Below, piece by piece: positions 29,754 through 39,408 of a stretch of 64,000 bases of DNA. Position numbers and translations under genes: made by a program. The stretch spans positions 3,644,001-3,708,000 of the forward strand of contig NZ_CP026095.1 in NCBI RefSeq assembly GCF_004006295.1, in the 5' to 3' direction. Source of the stretch: Peribacillus asahii. Its GTDB lineage: Bacteria > Bacillota > Bacilli > Bacillales > DSM-1321. Within the stretch, counting starts at the first letter, position 1. Each line of letters starts with the position of its first letter. The notes beneath the pieces were generated by a model. That model was not told the origin of the DNA. It worked only from the letters and a program-made list of their open reading frames with translations, and did no database searches.

Positions 29754-31025
29754 TTAAGCTTGTAACTTCTTAAATTTTTCAATAAATGTTGCTAAGTCTA
29801 ATTCAACTTGCTCGCCTGTCGCCATGTTTTTAAGGTTGATTTTGTTATTTGCTAACTCATCATCCCCAAGTACAGCCACATATCTTGCTTCTAGTCGGTC
29901 AGCTGATTTAAATTGTGCCTTTACTTTACGGTCTAAATAATCTTTTTCAACAGTAAAGCCCGCATTGCGCAATTGGTAAGCAAGCTTTACCGTATAATCA
30001 CGTGCAGCATCTCCTAATGAAACAAAATAGCAGTCAATGCCTTGTTCAATAGGAAGCTCAACGTTTTCTGCTTGTAAAGCCGCAATTAAACGTTCAATAC
30101 TAAGAGCAAAACCAATACCCGGTGTTTCTGGACCGCCTAAACTTTCAGCAAGGCCGTTATAACGCCCGCCTCCAGCTAATGTTGTAATCGCCCCAAATCC
30201 TTCCGCTTCACTCATAATCTCAAATGCCGTGTGATTATAATAATCCAAACCACGTACAAGCGTTGGATCTTCCACAAATTCAATCTCTAAATCTGTCAAA
30301 TGCTGTTTCACCTTATCAAAATACGTACGTGATTCTTCATTTAAATAATCAATAATCGACGGAGCCGTTTTCATTAACTCATGATCATGATCTTTTTTAC
30401 AATCTAAAATGCGAAGCGGGTTCTTTTGCAAGCGATTTTGACAATCGCCGCAAAACTCACCAATGCGCGGTTCAAAATGATTAATTAACGCATTGCGGTG
30501 AGCGATTCGACTTTCGCTATCACCTAAACTATTAATGACAAGCTTTAGTTTTTTCAACCCTAACTCTTGATAAAGGTTCATCGCTAATGCCAGCACTTCT
30601 GCATCGATAGCTGGGTCTTTGCTGCCCAAAGCTTCAATTCCGAATTGAACAAATTGACGGAAGCGACCCGCTTGTGGACGCTCATAACGAAACATTTGTC
30701 CAATATAATAAAGCTTAACTGGTTGTGTTGGATGACCAAACATTTTATTTTCAATATACGACCGAACAACAGATGCCGTTCCTTCTGGACGCAGCGTTAA
30801 GTCCCTTCCACCACGATCTTGGAACGTATACATTTCCTTTTGCACGATGTCTGTTGTATCACCTACACCGCGTAAAAAAAGTTCCGTATGCTCGAAAATC
30901 GGTGTGCGAATTTCTTTATATTGATAGCGACGACAAAGCTCGCGCGCTGTATTCTCAATGTATTGCCAGATCTCCGTTTGGCCCGGCAGTAAATCCTGCG
31001 TACCTCGTGGAATTTGAATACCCAT
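29754..31025 (-). CDS. hisS: Histidyl-tRNA synthetase
   Basis: This 423-aa class IIa enzyme shows [11 protein letters not shown] at the N-terminus, motif 2 [18 protein letters not shown], the histidine A motif [23 protein letters not shown] and motif 3 [11 protein letters not shown], then the anticodon-binding domain. ATG at 31025 is preceded by GGAGGGAACGCA; the longer frame reaches into the T-box terminator and is not credible. First gene of the hisS-aspS operon. Confidence 0.98.
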   Translation of the reverse strand: MGIQIPRGTQDLLPGQTEIWQYIENTARELCRRYQYKEIRTPIFEHTELFLRGVGDTTDIVQKEMYTFQDRGGRDLTLRPEGTASVVRSYIENKMFGHPTQPVKLYYIGQMFRYERPQAGRFRQFVQFGIEALGSKDPAIDAEVLALAMNLYQELGLKKLKLVINSLGDSESRIAHRNALINHFEPRIGEFCGDCQNRLQKNPLRILDCKKDHDHELMKTAPSIIDYLNEESRTYFDKVKQHLTDLEIEFVEDPTLVRGLDYYNHTAFEIMSEAEGFGAITTLAGGGRYNGLAESLGGPETPGIGFALSIERLIAALQAENVELPIEQGIDCYFVSLGDAARDYTVKLAYQLRNAGFTVEKDYLDRKVKAQFKSADRLEARYVAVLGDDELANNKINLKNMATGEQVELDLATFIEKFKKLQA

Positions 31026-31060
31026 TGCGTTCCCTCCATTCTTATTTGCCCATACAAAAA

Positions 31061-31343
31061 ACTCTCGTCCCCTGTAACTCAATCGCTACAAGGGACGAGA
31101 GTTGAATATCCCGTGGTGCCACCCTAGTTGAAGCACGTAATAAGTGCCTCCCTCTTTTAAGCAGTTAACGCCTGCCTACGTTCATCTCCTACTAAAGAAT
31201 GCTTGTTCAGAGTGAAGCCTACAGAGTGTTCTTTCATTAAGGCATCATGTGGAATGCTCTCAGCCTAAGGCATTTCCTCTCTTTTCATGTGTATCTTAAC
31301 TACTTTTCTCCATCATTGGTTGTTGCAGTAATATGTATGATAT
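31061..31343 (-). promoter_or_regulatory. T-box riboswitch leader of hisS-aspS
   Basis: The minus strand contains the T-box core GGGTGGCACCACGGG (rc near 31111-31126) followed by a terminator with a 10-bp GC-rich stem (CTCTCGTCCC / GGGACGAGAG, arms near 31062-31071 and 31092-31101) and T-run. The amino acid sensed should be His or Asp. A CAC triplet lies in GAAAGAACACUCUG of the stem I region but I could not fix the specifier loop. Confidence 0.9.
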
Positions 31344-31349
31344 TCTATA

Positions 31350-31378
31350 ATCATACGGACGTTGTCTTCAAATGTCAA
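31350..31378 (-). promoter_or_regulatory. Sigma-A promoter of hisS-aspS
   Basis: On the minus strand TTGACA (rc 31373-31378), 17 bp, TATGAT (rc 31350-31355). The consensus -35 and near-consensus -10 predict a strong start near 31343. Confidence 0.82.
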
Positions 31379-31400
31379 GACTCGCTCGACAAATTTCGCT

Positions 31401-31571
31401 TTACCGTAAATGCTTTTTTAGATTTTTAATTGTCCGAACGTTCACGCCAAATTCAGTCGCTAATTCAATTAAATTAGTGCTTTGCTCTTTTTGAATAAAA
31501 TCGTGAAAGTCGACTCCTGTTAATTGATTGGCACCAGTTAAACTCGTTTGCCCTTTCTCACTAAATTTCAT
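31401..31571 (-). CDS. yrzK: Small HTH-like protein YrzK
   Basis: The 56-aa ORF begins MKFSEKGQTS LTGANQLTGV and ends ...GVNVRTIKNLKKHLR; residues 30-56 look like a helix-turn-helix (LIELATEFGVNVRTIKNLKKHL). GAGGAGGGGG lies eight bases before the ATG. B. subtilis has a protein of the same size, yrzK, between hisS and yrvJ, which supports this call. Function unknown; a small DNA-binding or sigma-interacting role is a guess. The hisS promoter lies just beyond its stop. Confidence 0.75.
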   Translation of the reverse strand: MKFSEKGQTSLTGANQLTGVDFHDFIQKEQSTNLIELATEFGVNVRTIKNLKKHLR

Positions 31572-31680
31572 AAACGAACCCCCTCCTCATTTAGTTATAG
31601 TATTTCCTATTAGAGGGTTTTTTAAATATTGAAATGTTACATATAAACAAAATTTTATCTAAGAGGAGGCATTGAGCTCA

Positions 31681-33402
31681 TTGAAACAAAAAGGGATCAT
31701 ACTTACTCTCGCTTTACTTATCATATTCATTGCTTTTCCACATGCATACGCCTTTAGCGAGCAGCAAAAAGTTACTGCAACATCCAACAGCGTCAATGTG
31801 CGCAATGGAGCAGGACTTAGCTTTCCTGTCATCAGTCAATTAACAAAAGGGGAAGAATACGTTGTTATAAAAGAAGAAGACGATTGGATTCAAATTAAAT
31901 TATCAGCAGCCAAAACAGGCTGGGTTGCCAATTGGCTTGTAGAAAAAACTGAAGCAGTGAACCAGACAACGGAGCAAGGTACCATCATTGGAGACTCTGT
32001 TCGCATTCGTACTGGACCTGGAACATCCTTTCAAACGATTGGTTCACTATCTCACGGTACAGCTGTCAACATCACCATAACAGACAACGAGAATTGGCTC
32101 GAAATCAAAACCGATCATGTACAAGGCTGGGTAGCTAAGCAATATGTTCAGCTTTCTGCCATCAAGCAACCTGAAAAAGCAAAAGAAGCGAAAACAAAAA
32201 CAAAAGAACTATATACAGGCTTAGTAAACGTTGATCAATTAAATGTACGCTTACAACCATCTACGAGCGGAGCAGTTTTAGGCAAATTAGCGAAAAATAG
32301 CGAAGTGACTGTTTATCAGGAAGAAGGCAATTGGGTGCAAATTAACTTCCAAAATTATAAAGGCTGGGTTTTAAAGCAATATATTCAAACAAAAGATGCA
32401 GCATCCAGCCGGGCAACCGCAAAAGTATTAGCACCAAATTTAGCCGTTCATAAAGAGGCCTCGCTAACGAGCAGCATATTAGGTGAAGTCAAAAAAAATG
32501 AAAGTTATCCTATTATAAAAGAAAAAGGATACCTAACACAAATTCAGCTTAATTCGAAAAAAAAAGGGTGGGTAGCTAACTGGTTTTTAGAAAAAGAAGA
32601 ACAGCCAGCACTCTCTTCCGAAAAAAAGAAAGCAACGAACGGCACAATTTCCATTATGTACGATGATACATTGATTCGAGAAAAACCAACTGCAAATTCA
32701 ACCATCCTTAAACAAACAAAAGAAGGAGATACCTTCTCGGTTACAGGTCTTGAAGACGATTGGTATAAAGTAAAATGGAAGAGCGGAAAAACAGGCTATG
32801 TAGCGGGCTGGATGGTAAGCATCGATGGCCAGCACGAACAAGTTACCCGCCCTGGTGTAGAAAAATATTTAAAAGATAAGGTCATTATTATTGACCCTGG
32901 TCATGGTGGACGTGACGGCGGAACGATTGGCCTGCGAGGCACACTTGAAAAGCATTTAACAAGTCGCACAGCCAAGTTGCTATACGACAAGCTGCATGCA
33001 GCTGGAGCCGATGTCATCTTAACAAGAAGTACGGATACATATGTACCGCTTCCCTCTCGCGTAAGCATCTCTCATATTCATAATGCAGACGCTTTTATTA
33101 GCCTGCATTATGATAGTACGGTAAATCTCGCAACGAGTGGAATCACGACCTATTATTATCATGGATATCAACAAGCTTTAGCCTCATCCATTAGTTACTC
33201 GCTCGCCTCGGCCTTACAAGTTGAAAACCGCGGGCATCGCCTTGGAAATTATCACGTACTAAGGGAAAATAAACGAGCAGCAGCACTAGTCGAACTCGGC
33301 TATTTAAGTAACCCTGCTGATGAGTTAATTGTCACAACAAATGACTATCAAGAAAATGTCACATCGGCAATCTACAACGGACTTGCTCGATATTTCAAAT
33401 AA
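31681..33402 (+). CDS. yrvJ: N-acetylmuramoyl-L-alanine amidase YrvJ with SH3b repeats
   Basis: This roughly 573-aa secreted wall hydrolase has a signal peptide (cleavage after residue 24, YAF), five bacterial SH3 domains (about 28-90, 100-155, 180-235, 255-310, 325-380; each with a VNVRNGAGLS/VRIRTGPGTS-type motif) and a C-terminal Amidase_3 domain. Its zinc ligands are visible: His in IIDPGHGGRDGG, Glu in RGTLEKHLT, His in FISLHYDST; catalytic Glu in ALVELGYLSN. AGGAGG lies 11 bases before TTG at 31681 or 2 bases before TTG at 31672; the first is more plausible. Confidence 0.93.
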   Translation: MKQKGIILTLALLIIFIAFPHAYAFSEQQKVTATSNSVNVRNGAGLSFPVISQLTKGEEYVVIKEEDDWIQIKLSAAKTGWVANWLVEKTEAVNQTTEQGTIIGDSVRIRTGPGTSFQTIGSLSHGTAVNITITDNENWLEIKTDHVQGWVAKQYVQLSAIKQPEKAKEAKTKTKELYTGLVNVDQLNVRLQPSTSGAVLGKLAKNSEVTVYQEEGNWVQINFQNYKGWVLKQYIQTKDAASSRATAKVLAPNLAVHKEASLTSSILGEVKKNESYPIIKEKGYLTQIQLNSKKKGWVANWFLEKEEQPALSSEKKKATNGTISIMYDDTLIREKPTANSTILKQTKEGDTFSVTGLEDDWYKVKWKSGKTGYVAGWMVSIDGQHEQVTRPGVEKYLKDKVIIIDPGHGGRDGGTIGLRGTLEKHLTSRTAKLLYDKLHAAGADVILTRSTDTYVPLPSRVSISHIHNADAFISLHYDSTVNLATSGITTYYYHGYQQALASSISYSLASALQVENRGHRLGNYHVLRENKRAAALVELGYLSNPADELIVTTNDYQENVTSAIYNGLARYFK

Positions 33403-33442
33403 GGCTATGTTACTAGATATAATGAATCTACTATTAAACAAC

Positions 33443-33469
33443 AAAAAAATCCCTGATAGGGATTTTTTT
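33443..33469. terminator. Bidirectional terminator between yrvJ and dtd
   Basis: AAAAAAATCCCT-GAT-AGGGATTTTTTT, a compact hairpin with long A/T-runs on both sides, in the gap of convergent genes. Confidence 0.82.
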
Positions 33470-33470
33470 G

Positions 33471-33911
33471 TTACTTACTTTCTAATATTAGGGTGACAGG
33501 CCCATCATTTGTAAGCTGAACATCCATCATTGCACCGAATTGCCCGGTTTCGGTACGGACGCCTCGCTTACGAATTTCCTCATTAAATCGTTCATACAAC
33601 ACCTCGGCCTCTTCCGGACGTGCTGCATCCATAAAGTTTGGACGACGACCTTTGCGACAATCACCATATAGCGTAAATTGAGAGACAGAAAGAATAGAGC
33701 CACCAACATCAAGAACCGAGTGATTCATTTTTCCATTCTCATCTTCAAAAATTCGTAAATTCACAATTTTTTCAGCTAAATAAGCAGCGTCTTCTGCTGT
33801 ATCACCATGAGTGACACCCACTAGCAAAACAAGACCGCTTTCAATTTCACCAATTGTTTCTCCAGCTACTACTACTTTAGCCGCCTTTGATCGTTGCAAT
33901 ACTACACGCAT
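33471..33911 (-). CDS. dtd: D-aminoacyl-tRNA deacylase
   Basis: This 146-aa enzyme hydrolyses D-aminoacyl-tRNA such as D-Tyr-tRNA. The sequence holds the catalytic [10 protein letters not shown] motif (residues about 77-86), [11 protein letters not shown] and the C-terminal [11 protein letters not shown] with the Gly-cisPro-related NDGPVT. Twelve bases separate it from the relA stop. AAGGAG precedes the ATG. Confidence 0.97.
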   Translation of the reverse strand: MRVVLQRSKAAKVVVAGETIGEIESGLVLLVGVTHGDTAEDAAYLAEKIVNLRIFEDENGKMNHSVLDVGGSILSVSQFTLYGDCRKGRRPNFMDAARPEEAEVLYERFNEEIRKRGVRTETGQFGAMMDVQLTNDGPVTLILESK

Positions 33912-33923
33912 GAATAAAACTCC

Positions 33924-36119
33924 TTAATTCATCATCCTTCTTACAGAATAGACATCTGGAATTTGCTTAATCCGTTCGACGACTTTCTGTAAGTGAGCCA
34001 GATTAAAAATATAAATGGACATATGAATCGTCGCTACTTTATTACGATCTGATTTTCCTGAAACAGCCGAAATATTTGTTTTCGTTTCATTTACCGCTTG
34101 TAATACTTCATTCAACAAGCCGCGACGATCATAACCGCTAATTTCAATTTCCACTGTATATTCTTTTCGATCATTCGCAATACTTTCCCATTCAACCGGA
34201 ATAAGGCGATTTTCATCTTCGCTTACATCTAGGTTTGTACAGTCTTTTCGATGAACTGAAACACCGCGCCCTTTTGTAATATAACCAACAATTTCATCAC
34301 CCGGCACCGGGTTACAACAACGAGAAACACGAATTAATAAATTATCAATTCCTGGTACACGTACACCCGATTCACGCTTTTTACTCATTGGGAACGATTT
34401 TAATTCAGAAACCGCATTTTTAATATCCGGTTCTTGTTCACGTTCCTTTTGTTTGCGTAATTTTTCCGTTAAGCGATTAGCTACTTGTAGAGCGGTTATA
34501 CCATTATAGCCGACAGCAGCAAACAGATCATCTACATTAATAATATTAAACTTCTCAGCTACTCTCTTTAAATTATCCTGCGTAAGAATTTCTTTTGTAT
34601 CAAATTCCATCGCCTTAATCTCTTTTTCAACAAGCTCTTTTCCTTTTTCGATATTTTCCTCGCGGCGTTGCTTTTTGAAAAAGGCTCGAATTTTATTCTT
34701 CGCTTGTGAAGTTTGCGTTAGTTTTAACCAGTCTTGACTTGGGCCATACGAATGCTTAGATGTTAAAATTTCAATAATATCGCCCGTTTTTAATTTATAG
34801 TCTAGCGGAACCATTTTCCCATTTACTTTTGCACCGATTGTTTTGTTACCAATCTCCGAGTGAATTCGGTAAGCAAAGTCAATTGGATTCGAACCAGCCG
34901 GCAGTTCAATTACGTCACCCTTTGGAGTAAAAACGAACACCATGTCCGAAAATAAGTCAATTTTCAGCGATTCCATAAATTCCTCAGCATTTGTAGCATC
35001 ATCTTGAAATTCAAGAATTTCACGGAACCATGTAAGCTTATCCTCAAGTGATGGCTGATCGCTTGCATCTTTTCCTTCTTTATACGCCCAGTGAGCTGCA
35101 ACACCAAATTCAGCAATTCGATGCATATCACTCGTCCGAATTTGGACTTCTAGCGGATCACCTTTTGGTCCAATCACCGTCGTATGCAAAGATTGATACA
35201 TATTTGGCTTCGGCATAGCGATATAATCTTTGAAGCGCCCCGGCATTGGTTTCCAACATGTATGAATAATCCCAAGTACGGCATAGCAATCTTTAATGCT
35301 GTTGACAACAACACGAACTGCCAACAAATCATAAATTTCACTAAATTGCTTATTTTGCATCACCATTTTACGATAAATACTATAAATATGTTTTGGCCTT
35401 CCTGAAATATCTGCCTTAATGTTCACAGCACCAACATTATCCCGAACTTCATTAATAACCTCTTGAAGATACTGCTCACGCTCAGCACGCTTTCGCTTCA
35501 TTAAATTAACAATTCGATAATATTGCTGTGGATTTAAGTAGCGAAGCGCTGTGTCCTCAAGCTCCCATCTAATCGTACTAATTCCAAGTCGATGAGCAAG
35601 CGGAGCAAAAATTTCTAAGGTTTCATTCGAAATTCTACGCTGTTTTTCTTGCGGCAAGTGCTTCAATGTCCGCATATTATGCAAGCGATCCGCAAGCTTA
35701 ATTAAAATAACACGAATATCTTGAGCCATAGCAACAAACATTTTGCGATGGTTTTCTGCTTGTTGTTCTTGCTGAGATTTATATTTAATTTTTCCGAGTT
35801 TTGTTACACCATCAACGAGCATCGCAACTTCAGCACTGAAATGTTCCTCAAGGTCCTTCAGCGTCACCTCGGTATCTTCCACAACATCGTGCAAAAATCC
35901 CGCTGCAATCGTCGCTGGATCCATTTCAAGATCGGCTAGAATTCCAGCTACTTGAATCGGATGAATAATATAAGGCTCACCCGATTTACGATATTGCTCA
36001 CGATGAGCATGCTCAGCATATTTGTATGCTTTATAAACAAATTCAGCTTCTTCGGGCTGAAGATACCGGCTCGCTATTTCGACAACCTGCTCGGCAGTCA
36101 ATATTTGATCATTAGCCAT
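33924..36119 (-). CDS. relA: Bifunctional (p)ppGpp synthetase/hydrolase RelA
   Basis: This 731-aa Rsh protein has an HD hydrolase domain with intact HDVVEDT near residue 77, a synthetase domain ([22 protein letters not shown] region near 290-315), TGS ([24 protein letters not shown] near 395), a zinc-finger region with [10 protein letters not shown], and a C-terminal ACT domain. Both activities look intact. The start has AAGGTGATTTC. It forms an operon with dtd; apt and recJ lie upstream behind a terminator. Confidence 0.98.
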   Translation of the reverse strand: MANDQILTAEQVVEIASRYLQPEEAEFVYKAYKYAEHAHREQYRKSGEPYIIHPIQVAGILADLEMDPATIAAGFLHDVVEDTEVTLKDLEEHFSAEVAMLVDGVTKLGKIKYKSQQEQQAENHRKMFVAMAQDIRVILIKLADRLHNMRTLKHLPQEKQRRISNETLEIFAPLAHRLGISTIRWELEDTALRYLNPQQYYRIVNLMKRKRAEREQYLQEVINEVRDNVGAVNIKADISGRPKHIYSIYRKMVMQNKQFSEIYDLLAVRVVVNSIKDCYAVLGIIHTCWKPMPGRFKDYIAMPKPNMYQSLHTTVIGPKGDPLEVQIRTSDMHRIAEFGVAAHWAYKEGKDASDQPSLEDKLTWFREILEFQDDATNAEEFMESLKIDLFSDMVFVFTPKGDVIELPAGSNPIDFAYRIHSEIGNKTIGAKVNGKMVPLDYKLKTGDIIEILTSKHSYGPSQDWLKLTQTSQAKNKIRAFFKKQRREENIEKGKELVEKEIKAMEFDTKEILTQDNLKRVAEKFNIINVDDLFAAVGYNGITALQVANRLTEKLRKQKEREQEPDIKNAVSELKSFPMSKKRESGVRVPGIDNLLIRVSRCCNPVPGDEIVGYITKGRGVSVHRKDCTNLDVSEDENRLIPVEWESIANDRKEYTVEIEISGYDRRGLLNEVLQAVNETKTNISAVSGKSDRNKVATIHMSIYIFNLAHLQKVVERIKQIPDVYSVRRMMN

Positions 36120-36354
36120 GAAATCACCTTAACCCCACTTTAACTGCCACCGGTATCTTACTGTCTCTATTTATACTAATACACCGGATTGAGTATAATT
36201 AATCATATCTATTAGACTTTATTCAAAACACGACAATTTTTGCAGAAAAAAAACATTATTGTTACTATTATCGAAAAAAAAAGGGAGGATGTAAAGAGAA
36301 TTCCTTGTATTTTCTTAATAACTGGCCATTTTTTATTAAGCAGCCTTGTAAAAA
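36120..36354. other. Gap between relA and apt holding the relA promoter region
   Basis: Apart from the apt terminator on its right, the gap carries no ORF. The minus strand has TATACT near 36190-36200 and TTGAAT near 36225, but the spacing is wide (about 22 bp), so I cannot name a promoter with confidence. Confidence 0.3.
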
Positions 36355-36380
36355 AGAGCATTCTATTTCAAGAATGCTCT
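36355..36380 (-). terminator. Terminator of apt
   Basis: AGAGCATTC and GAATGCTCT form a 9-bp stem with an 8-base loop and TTTTTT on the minus strand, ten bases after the apt stop. Confidence 0.88.
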
Positions 36381-36390
36381 TTCTTCATTA

Positions 36391-36903
36391 TTAATATGTC
36401 ATTAATGTTAAGACATCGTAGCCGTTTAGTTTATCTCTACCATCTAAATCGCTTAACTCAATTAAAAAGGCAATCCCTGCAACTACTCCGCCTAATTCTT
36501 CCACAAGTTTAATTGTTGCTTCGATTGTGCCTCCTGTTGCCAGCAAGTCATCGGTAATTAACACACGCTGTCCCGGCTTAATCGCATCTTTATGAATCGT
36601 TAGTACATCTTTCCCATACTCTAATCCATACTCGACTTTCACAGTTTCTCGTGGAAGCTTCCCTTCTTTACGTACCGGTGCAAAGCCAACCTCTAATGCA
36701 TAAGCAACTGGGCAGCCAATAATGAAGCCACGTGCTTCCGGTCCAACGACTAAATCAATCTTTTTATCACGTGCATATTCTACAATCTGATCTGTTGCAT
36801 ATTTATAGGCTTGACCATTATCCATTAACGTCGTGATATCTTTAAAAATAATTCCTTTTTTCGGCCAATCTGGCACAATTGTTACAAATTGCTTTAAATC
36901 CAT
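36391..36903 (-). CDS. apt: Adenine phosphoribosyltransferase
   Basis: This 170-aa salvage enzyme makes AMP from adenine and PRPP. The PRPP-binding motif [13 protein letters not shown] (about residue 117) and the substrate region [12 protein letters not shown] are clear, together with PVRKEGKLP. The start overlaps the recJ stop by ten bases and has GAGGAGG upstream, so translation is coupled. Confidence 0.98.
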   Translation of the reverse strand: MDLKQFVTIVPDWPKKGIIFKDITTLMDNGQAYKYATDQIVEYARDKKIDLVVGPEARGFIIGCPVAYALEVGFAPVRKEGKLPRETVKVEYGLEYGKDVLTIHKDAIKPGQRVLITDDLLATGGTIEATIKLVEELGGVVAGIAFLIELSDLDGRDKLNGYDVLTLMTY

Positions 36904-39266
36904 TGCTTTGTTTCCTCCTCAAGGTCTATTACCTCTTGAATTAATTCTTGATTGAACCAATCGAATAATTGCTGATAGGAAGAATAAACAAGCTCTTTTT
37001 CAAGCTCAAATTGCTCTTTCTTTCGTTGATACGATATTGAATCAGTTAGTTCGCGTTTTTTCGCATTGGTTTTAAGCATAATTAATCCATTATCTATTGT
37101 AACAAAATCTAATTCAAAAAACACCTTAGAAATAAAATCAATTGTATTTCGAGACCAACCACGGTATGCCGCAAGGTCATCTCCATATCTTCCTAAATCG
37201 AGCGGCCCTTTTTTCGCTAAAAATGCATAAAACCATTTAAAATGGTCCCGAGTTGGCATCGTACTTAAGAAATGATCTTGTTGATGAAAAAAGTGAACAT
37301 AAATCCGCTCTGGTTGTTGATTACGAATGATTTTCTGTAAAATCTCGCGAGACATTGGCAGGTCCATCAATACTAAATAGCTATTAATTCCTTCTATCCT
37401 CTCTACATCCTGCTCCGTTTGAATCAACATCACATCTGGATAATCTTGCAAAAACGGATACTGTTTCATCGTCTCTGCCGAAAAAACAATGATTTTTCGC
37501 TTCGTTGGCAAAATCTCCGTTAACCACTTTTCCACTTGCCCTTTACCACGATAATCAAATAGCTGCCAATGATCAACAGCGACATCTTTCACAAAAATTT
37601 GCGGCTTTTTCATATTATTCCATTCATTAATAGAAAGTTCTCCAATAACGGACACTTTGGCATGCGGAGCAATATGATCAGCATAATGTCCTAAGCCAAA
37701 TCCCACCCCATCAAGCTGCTTATCTTCCTCTGCAAACTGGAACTTTAAATGATTTTGATTGGCACCGATTTTTCGAATGCCTGCAAGCTGAACAGAATCA
37801 AGTAAAACTTTCGGTTTAGGATTGCTGACACCAAATGGAGCTAATAAGCTCATTTCCTCAATTGTTTGAATGGAAGCCTCTTCAATATGTACGGCTCCAT
37901 CTAAGCTCACTACAGGAATAAAATCTTCCGCTGTTAATTGTTCAGCCGCCAATTGATTTAAACGCATACGCAATTCGGGCACATCATCAATTTGTAACGT
38001 CATTCCGGCTGCCATTGGATGACCTCCGAAATGAGGTAATAATTCGCGACAAGTAGATAAATTCCGAAATAAATCAAATCCAGCAATACTGCGTGCTGAT
38101 CCTTTTGCTAAACCTTTTTCTCGATCATAACTTAGAACGATTGTCGGTCGATAATAACGCTCAACAAGCTTTGAAGCGACAATTCCTACAATACCTGAAT
38201 TCCATCCCTCTTTCCCAACAATCAGAACCTGATTATTAGCAAGTGGATAATGTTCTTCTACTTCACGAATCGCTTCCTCTACTGCTTCTGCTACAATTGC
38301 TTGACGTTCTTTATTGAGCTCATTAATTTCTTCTGAAAGCTCAGCTGCCTCTAACAAATCTTCTGCCATTAATAAATCAACAGCAGGATCTGCAGGACCT
38401 AAACGTCCGGCTGCATTTAAACGCGGCGCCAAAGAAAAACCAATCGACTCTTCCGTTAACGAACTTTGCTCAATGTTCGCTACTTTCATTAAAGAAACGA
38501 GACCTGGTCTTCTCGTTTGGCGCATCTTTTCAATCCCTTTTGCAGCAATCAAGCGATTTTCCCCAATCAACGGTACTAAATCTGCAATCGTTCCAATCGC
38601 AGCAATTTCTAGTAAGTCTTCCGGCAGTTCTCCAAGCAGGGCATGTGCAAGCTTGAATGCTACCCCAACTCCAGCTAATTCTTTGAACGGATAGCTGCTA
38701 TCTTCTAACTTTGGATGAATGATAGCGAATGCTTCTGGAAGCTCTGGTCCTGGTTCATGATGATCTGTCACAATATAATCCATCCCAAGCTCACGGGCAA
38801 GTGCTGCTTCTGCTACGGCAGCAATTCCTGTATCAACGGTAATTAATAGCTGAACGCTTTCACTAGCAGCAAGACGAAAAGCCATCTCATTCGGCCCATA
38901 TCCTTCTGTAAAACGATTAGGAATATAGAAATCTACGTGAGCGCCTAGTCTTTTTAGCGTTGTCATCATCACCGTTGTCGATGTGACACCATCCGCATCA
39001 TAATCGCCGAATATGCGAATTTTCTCGCCACGGTGAATCGCCTCTTGTATACGATGAACAGTTTTATCCATATCTTTTAATAGAAATGGGTCATGAAACG
39101 TTTGTTTTTTTACATATAAAAAAGATCGAGCAGCTTCGACATCATCTAAGCCTCGATTAACTAATAGCGTTGCTACTAGAGGTGTAATATGAAGCTGTTC
39201 CACTAGTGCAGTAATTTTATTTGAATCAGCGGCTTGTACATTCCACCGCGTTTTTGGCTTTAACAT
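36894..39266 (-). CDS. recJ: Single-stranded-DNA-specific exonuclease RecJ
   Basis: This 790-aa 5'-3' exonuclease of recombination and mismatch repair has the DHH-family motifs: [12 protein letters not shown] near residue 88, [15 protein letters not shown] near 172, the DHHA1 motif [11 protein letters not shown] near 430, an OB fold and a C-terminal RecJ_C region typical of Firmicutes. ATG at 39266 has GAGGGGTG five bases upstream. recJ-apt form an operon; relA has probably its own promoter. Confidence 0.97.
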   Translation of the reverse strand: MLKPKTRWNVQAADSNKITALVEQLHITPLVATLLVNRGLDDVEAARSFLYVKKQTFHDPFLLKDMDKTVHRIQEAIHRGEKIRIFGDYDADGVTSTTVMMTTLKRLGAHVDFYIPNRFTEGYGPNEMAFRLAASESVQLLITVDTGIAAVAEAALARELGMDYIVTDHHEPGPELPEAFAIIHPKLEDSSYPFKELAGVGVAFKLAHALLGELPEDLLEIAAIGTIADLVPLIGENRLIAAKGIEKMRQTRRPGLVSLMKVANIEQSSLTEESIGFSLAPRLNAAGRLGPADPAVDLLMAEDLLEAAELSEEINELNKERQAIVAEAVEEAIREVEEHYPLANNQVLIVGKEGWNSGIVGIVASKLVERYYRPTIVLSYDREKGLAKGSARSIAGFDLFRNLSTCRELLPHFGGHPMAAGMTLQIDDVPELRMRLNQLAAEQLTAEDFIPVVSLDGAVHIEEASIQTIEEMSLLAPFGVSNPKPKVLLDSVQLAGIRKIGANQNHLKFQFAEEDKQLDGVGFGLGHYADHIAPHAKVSVIGELSINEWNNMKKPQIFVKDVAVDHWQLFDYRGKGQVEKWLTEILPTKRKIIVFSAETMKQYPFLQDYPDVMLIQTEQDVERIEGINSYLVLMDLPMSREILQKIIRNQQPERIYVHFFHQQDHFLSTMPTRDHFKWFYAFLAKKGPLDLGRYGDDLAAYRGWSRNTIDFISKVFFELDFVTIDNGLIMLKTNAKKRELTDSISYQRKKEQFELEKELVYSSYQQLFDWFNQELIQEVIDLEEETKQWI

Positions 39267-39371
39267 GAATTCACCCCTCAATCTATTCATTATACAAAAA
39301 AGAGAGGAGCAGTTTCAATTTTAATTTCACACTCAAAAAGAACGCCTCTTATCTGCCAATTCCATAAAAAA

Positions 39372-39396
39372 AGAGACTGACATATTGCCAGTCTCT
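39372..39396 (-). terminator. Terminator of secDF
   Basis: AGAGACTG and CAGTCTCT around a 9-base loop, followed on the minus strand by TTTTTTT, 13 bases after the secDF stop. Confidence 0.88.
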
Positions 39397-39408
39397 CCAT
39401 TCAAAAGC

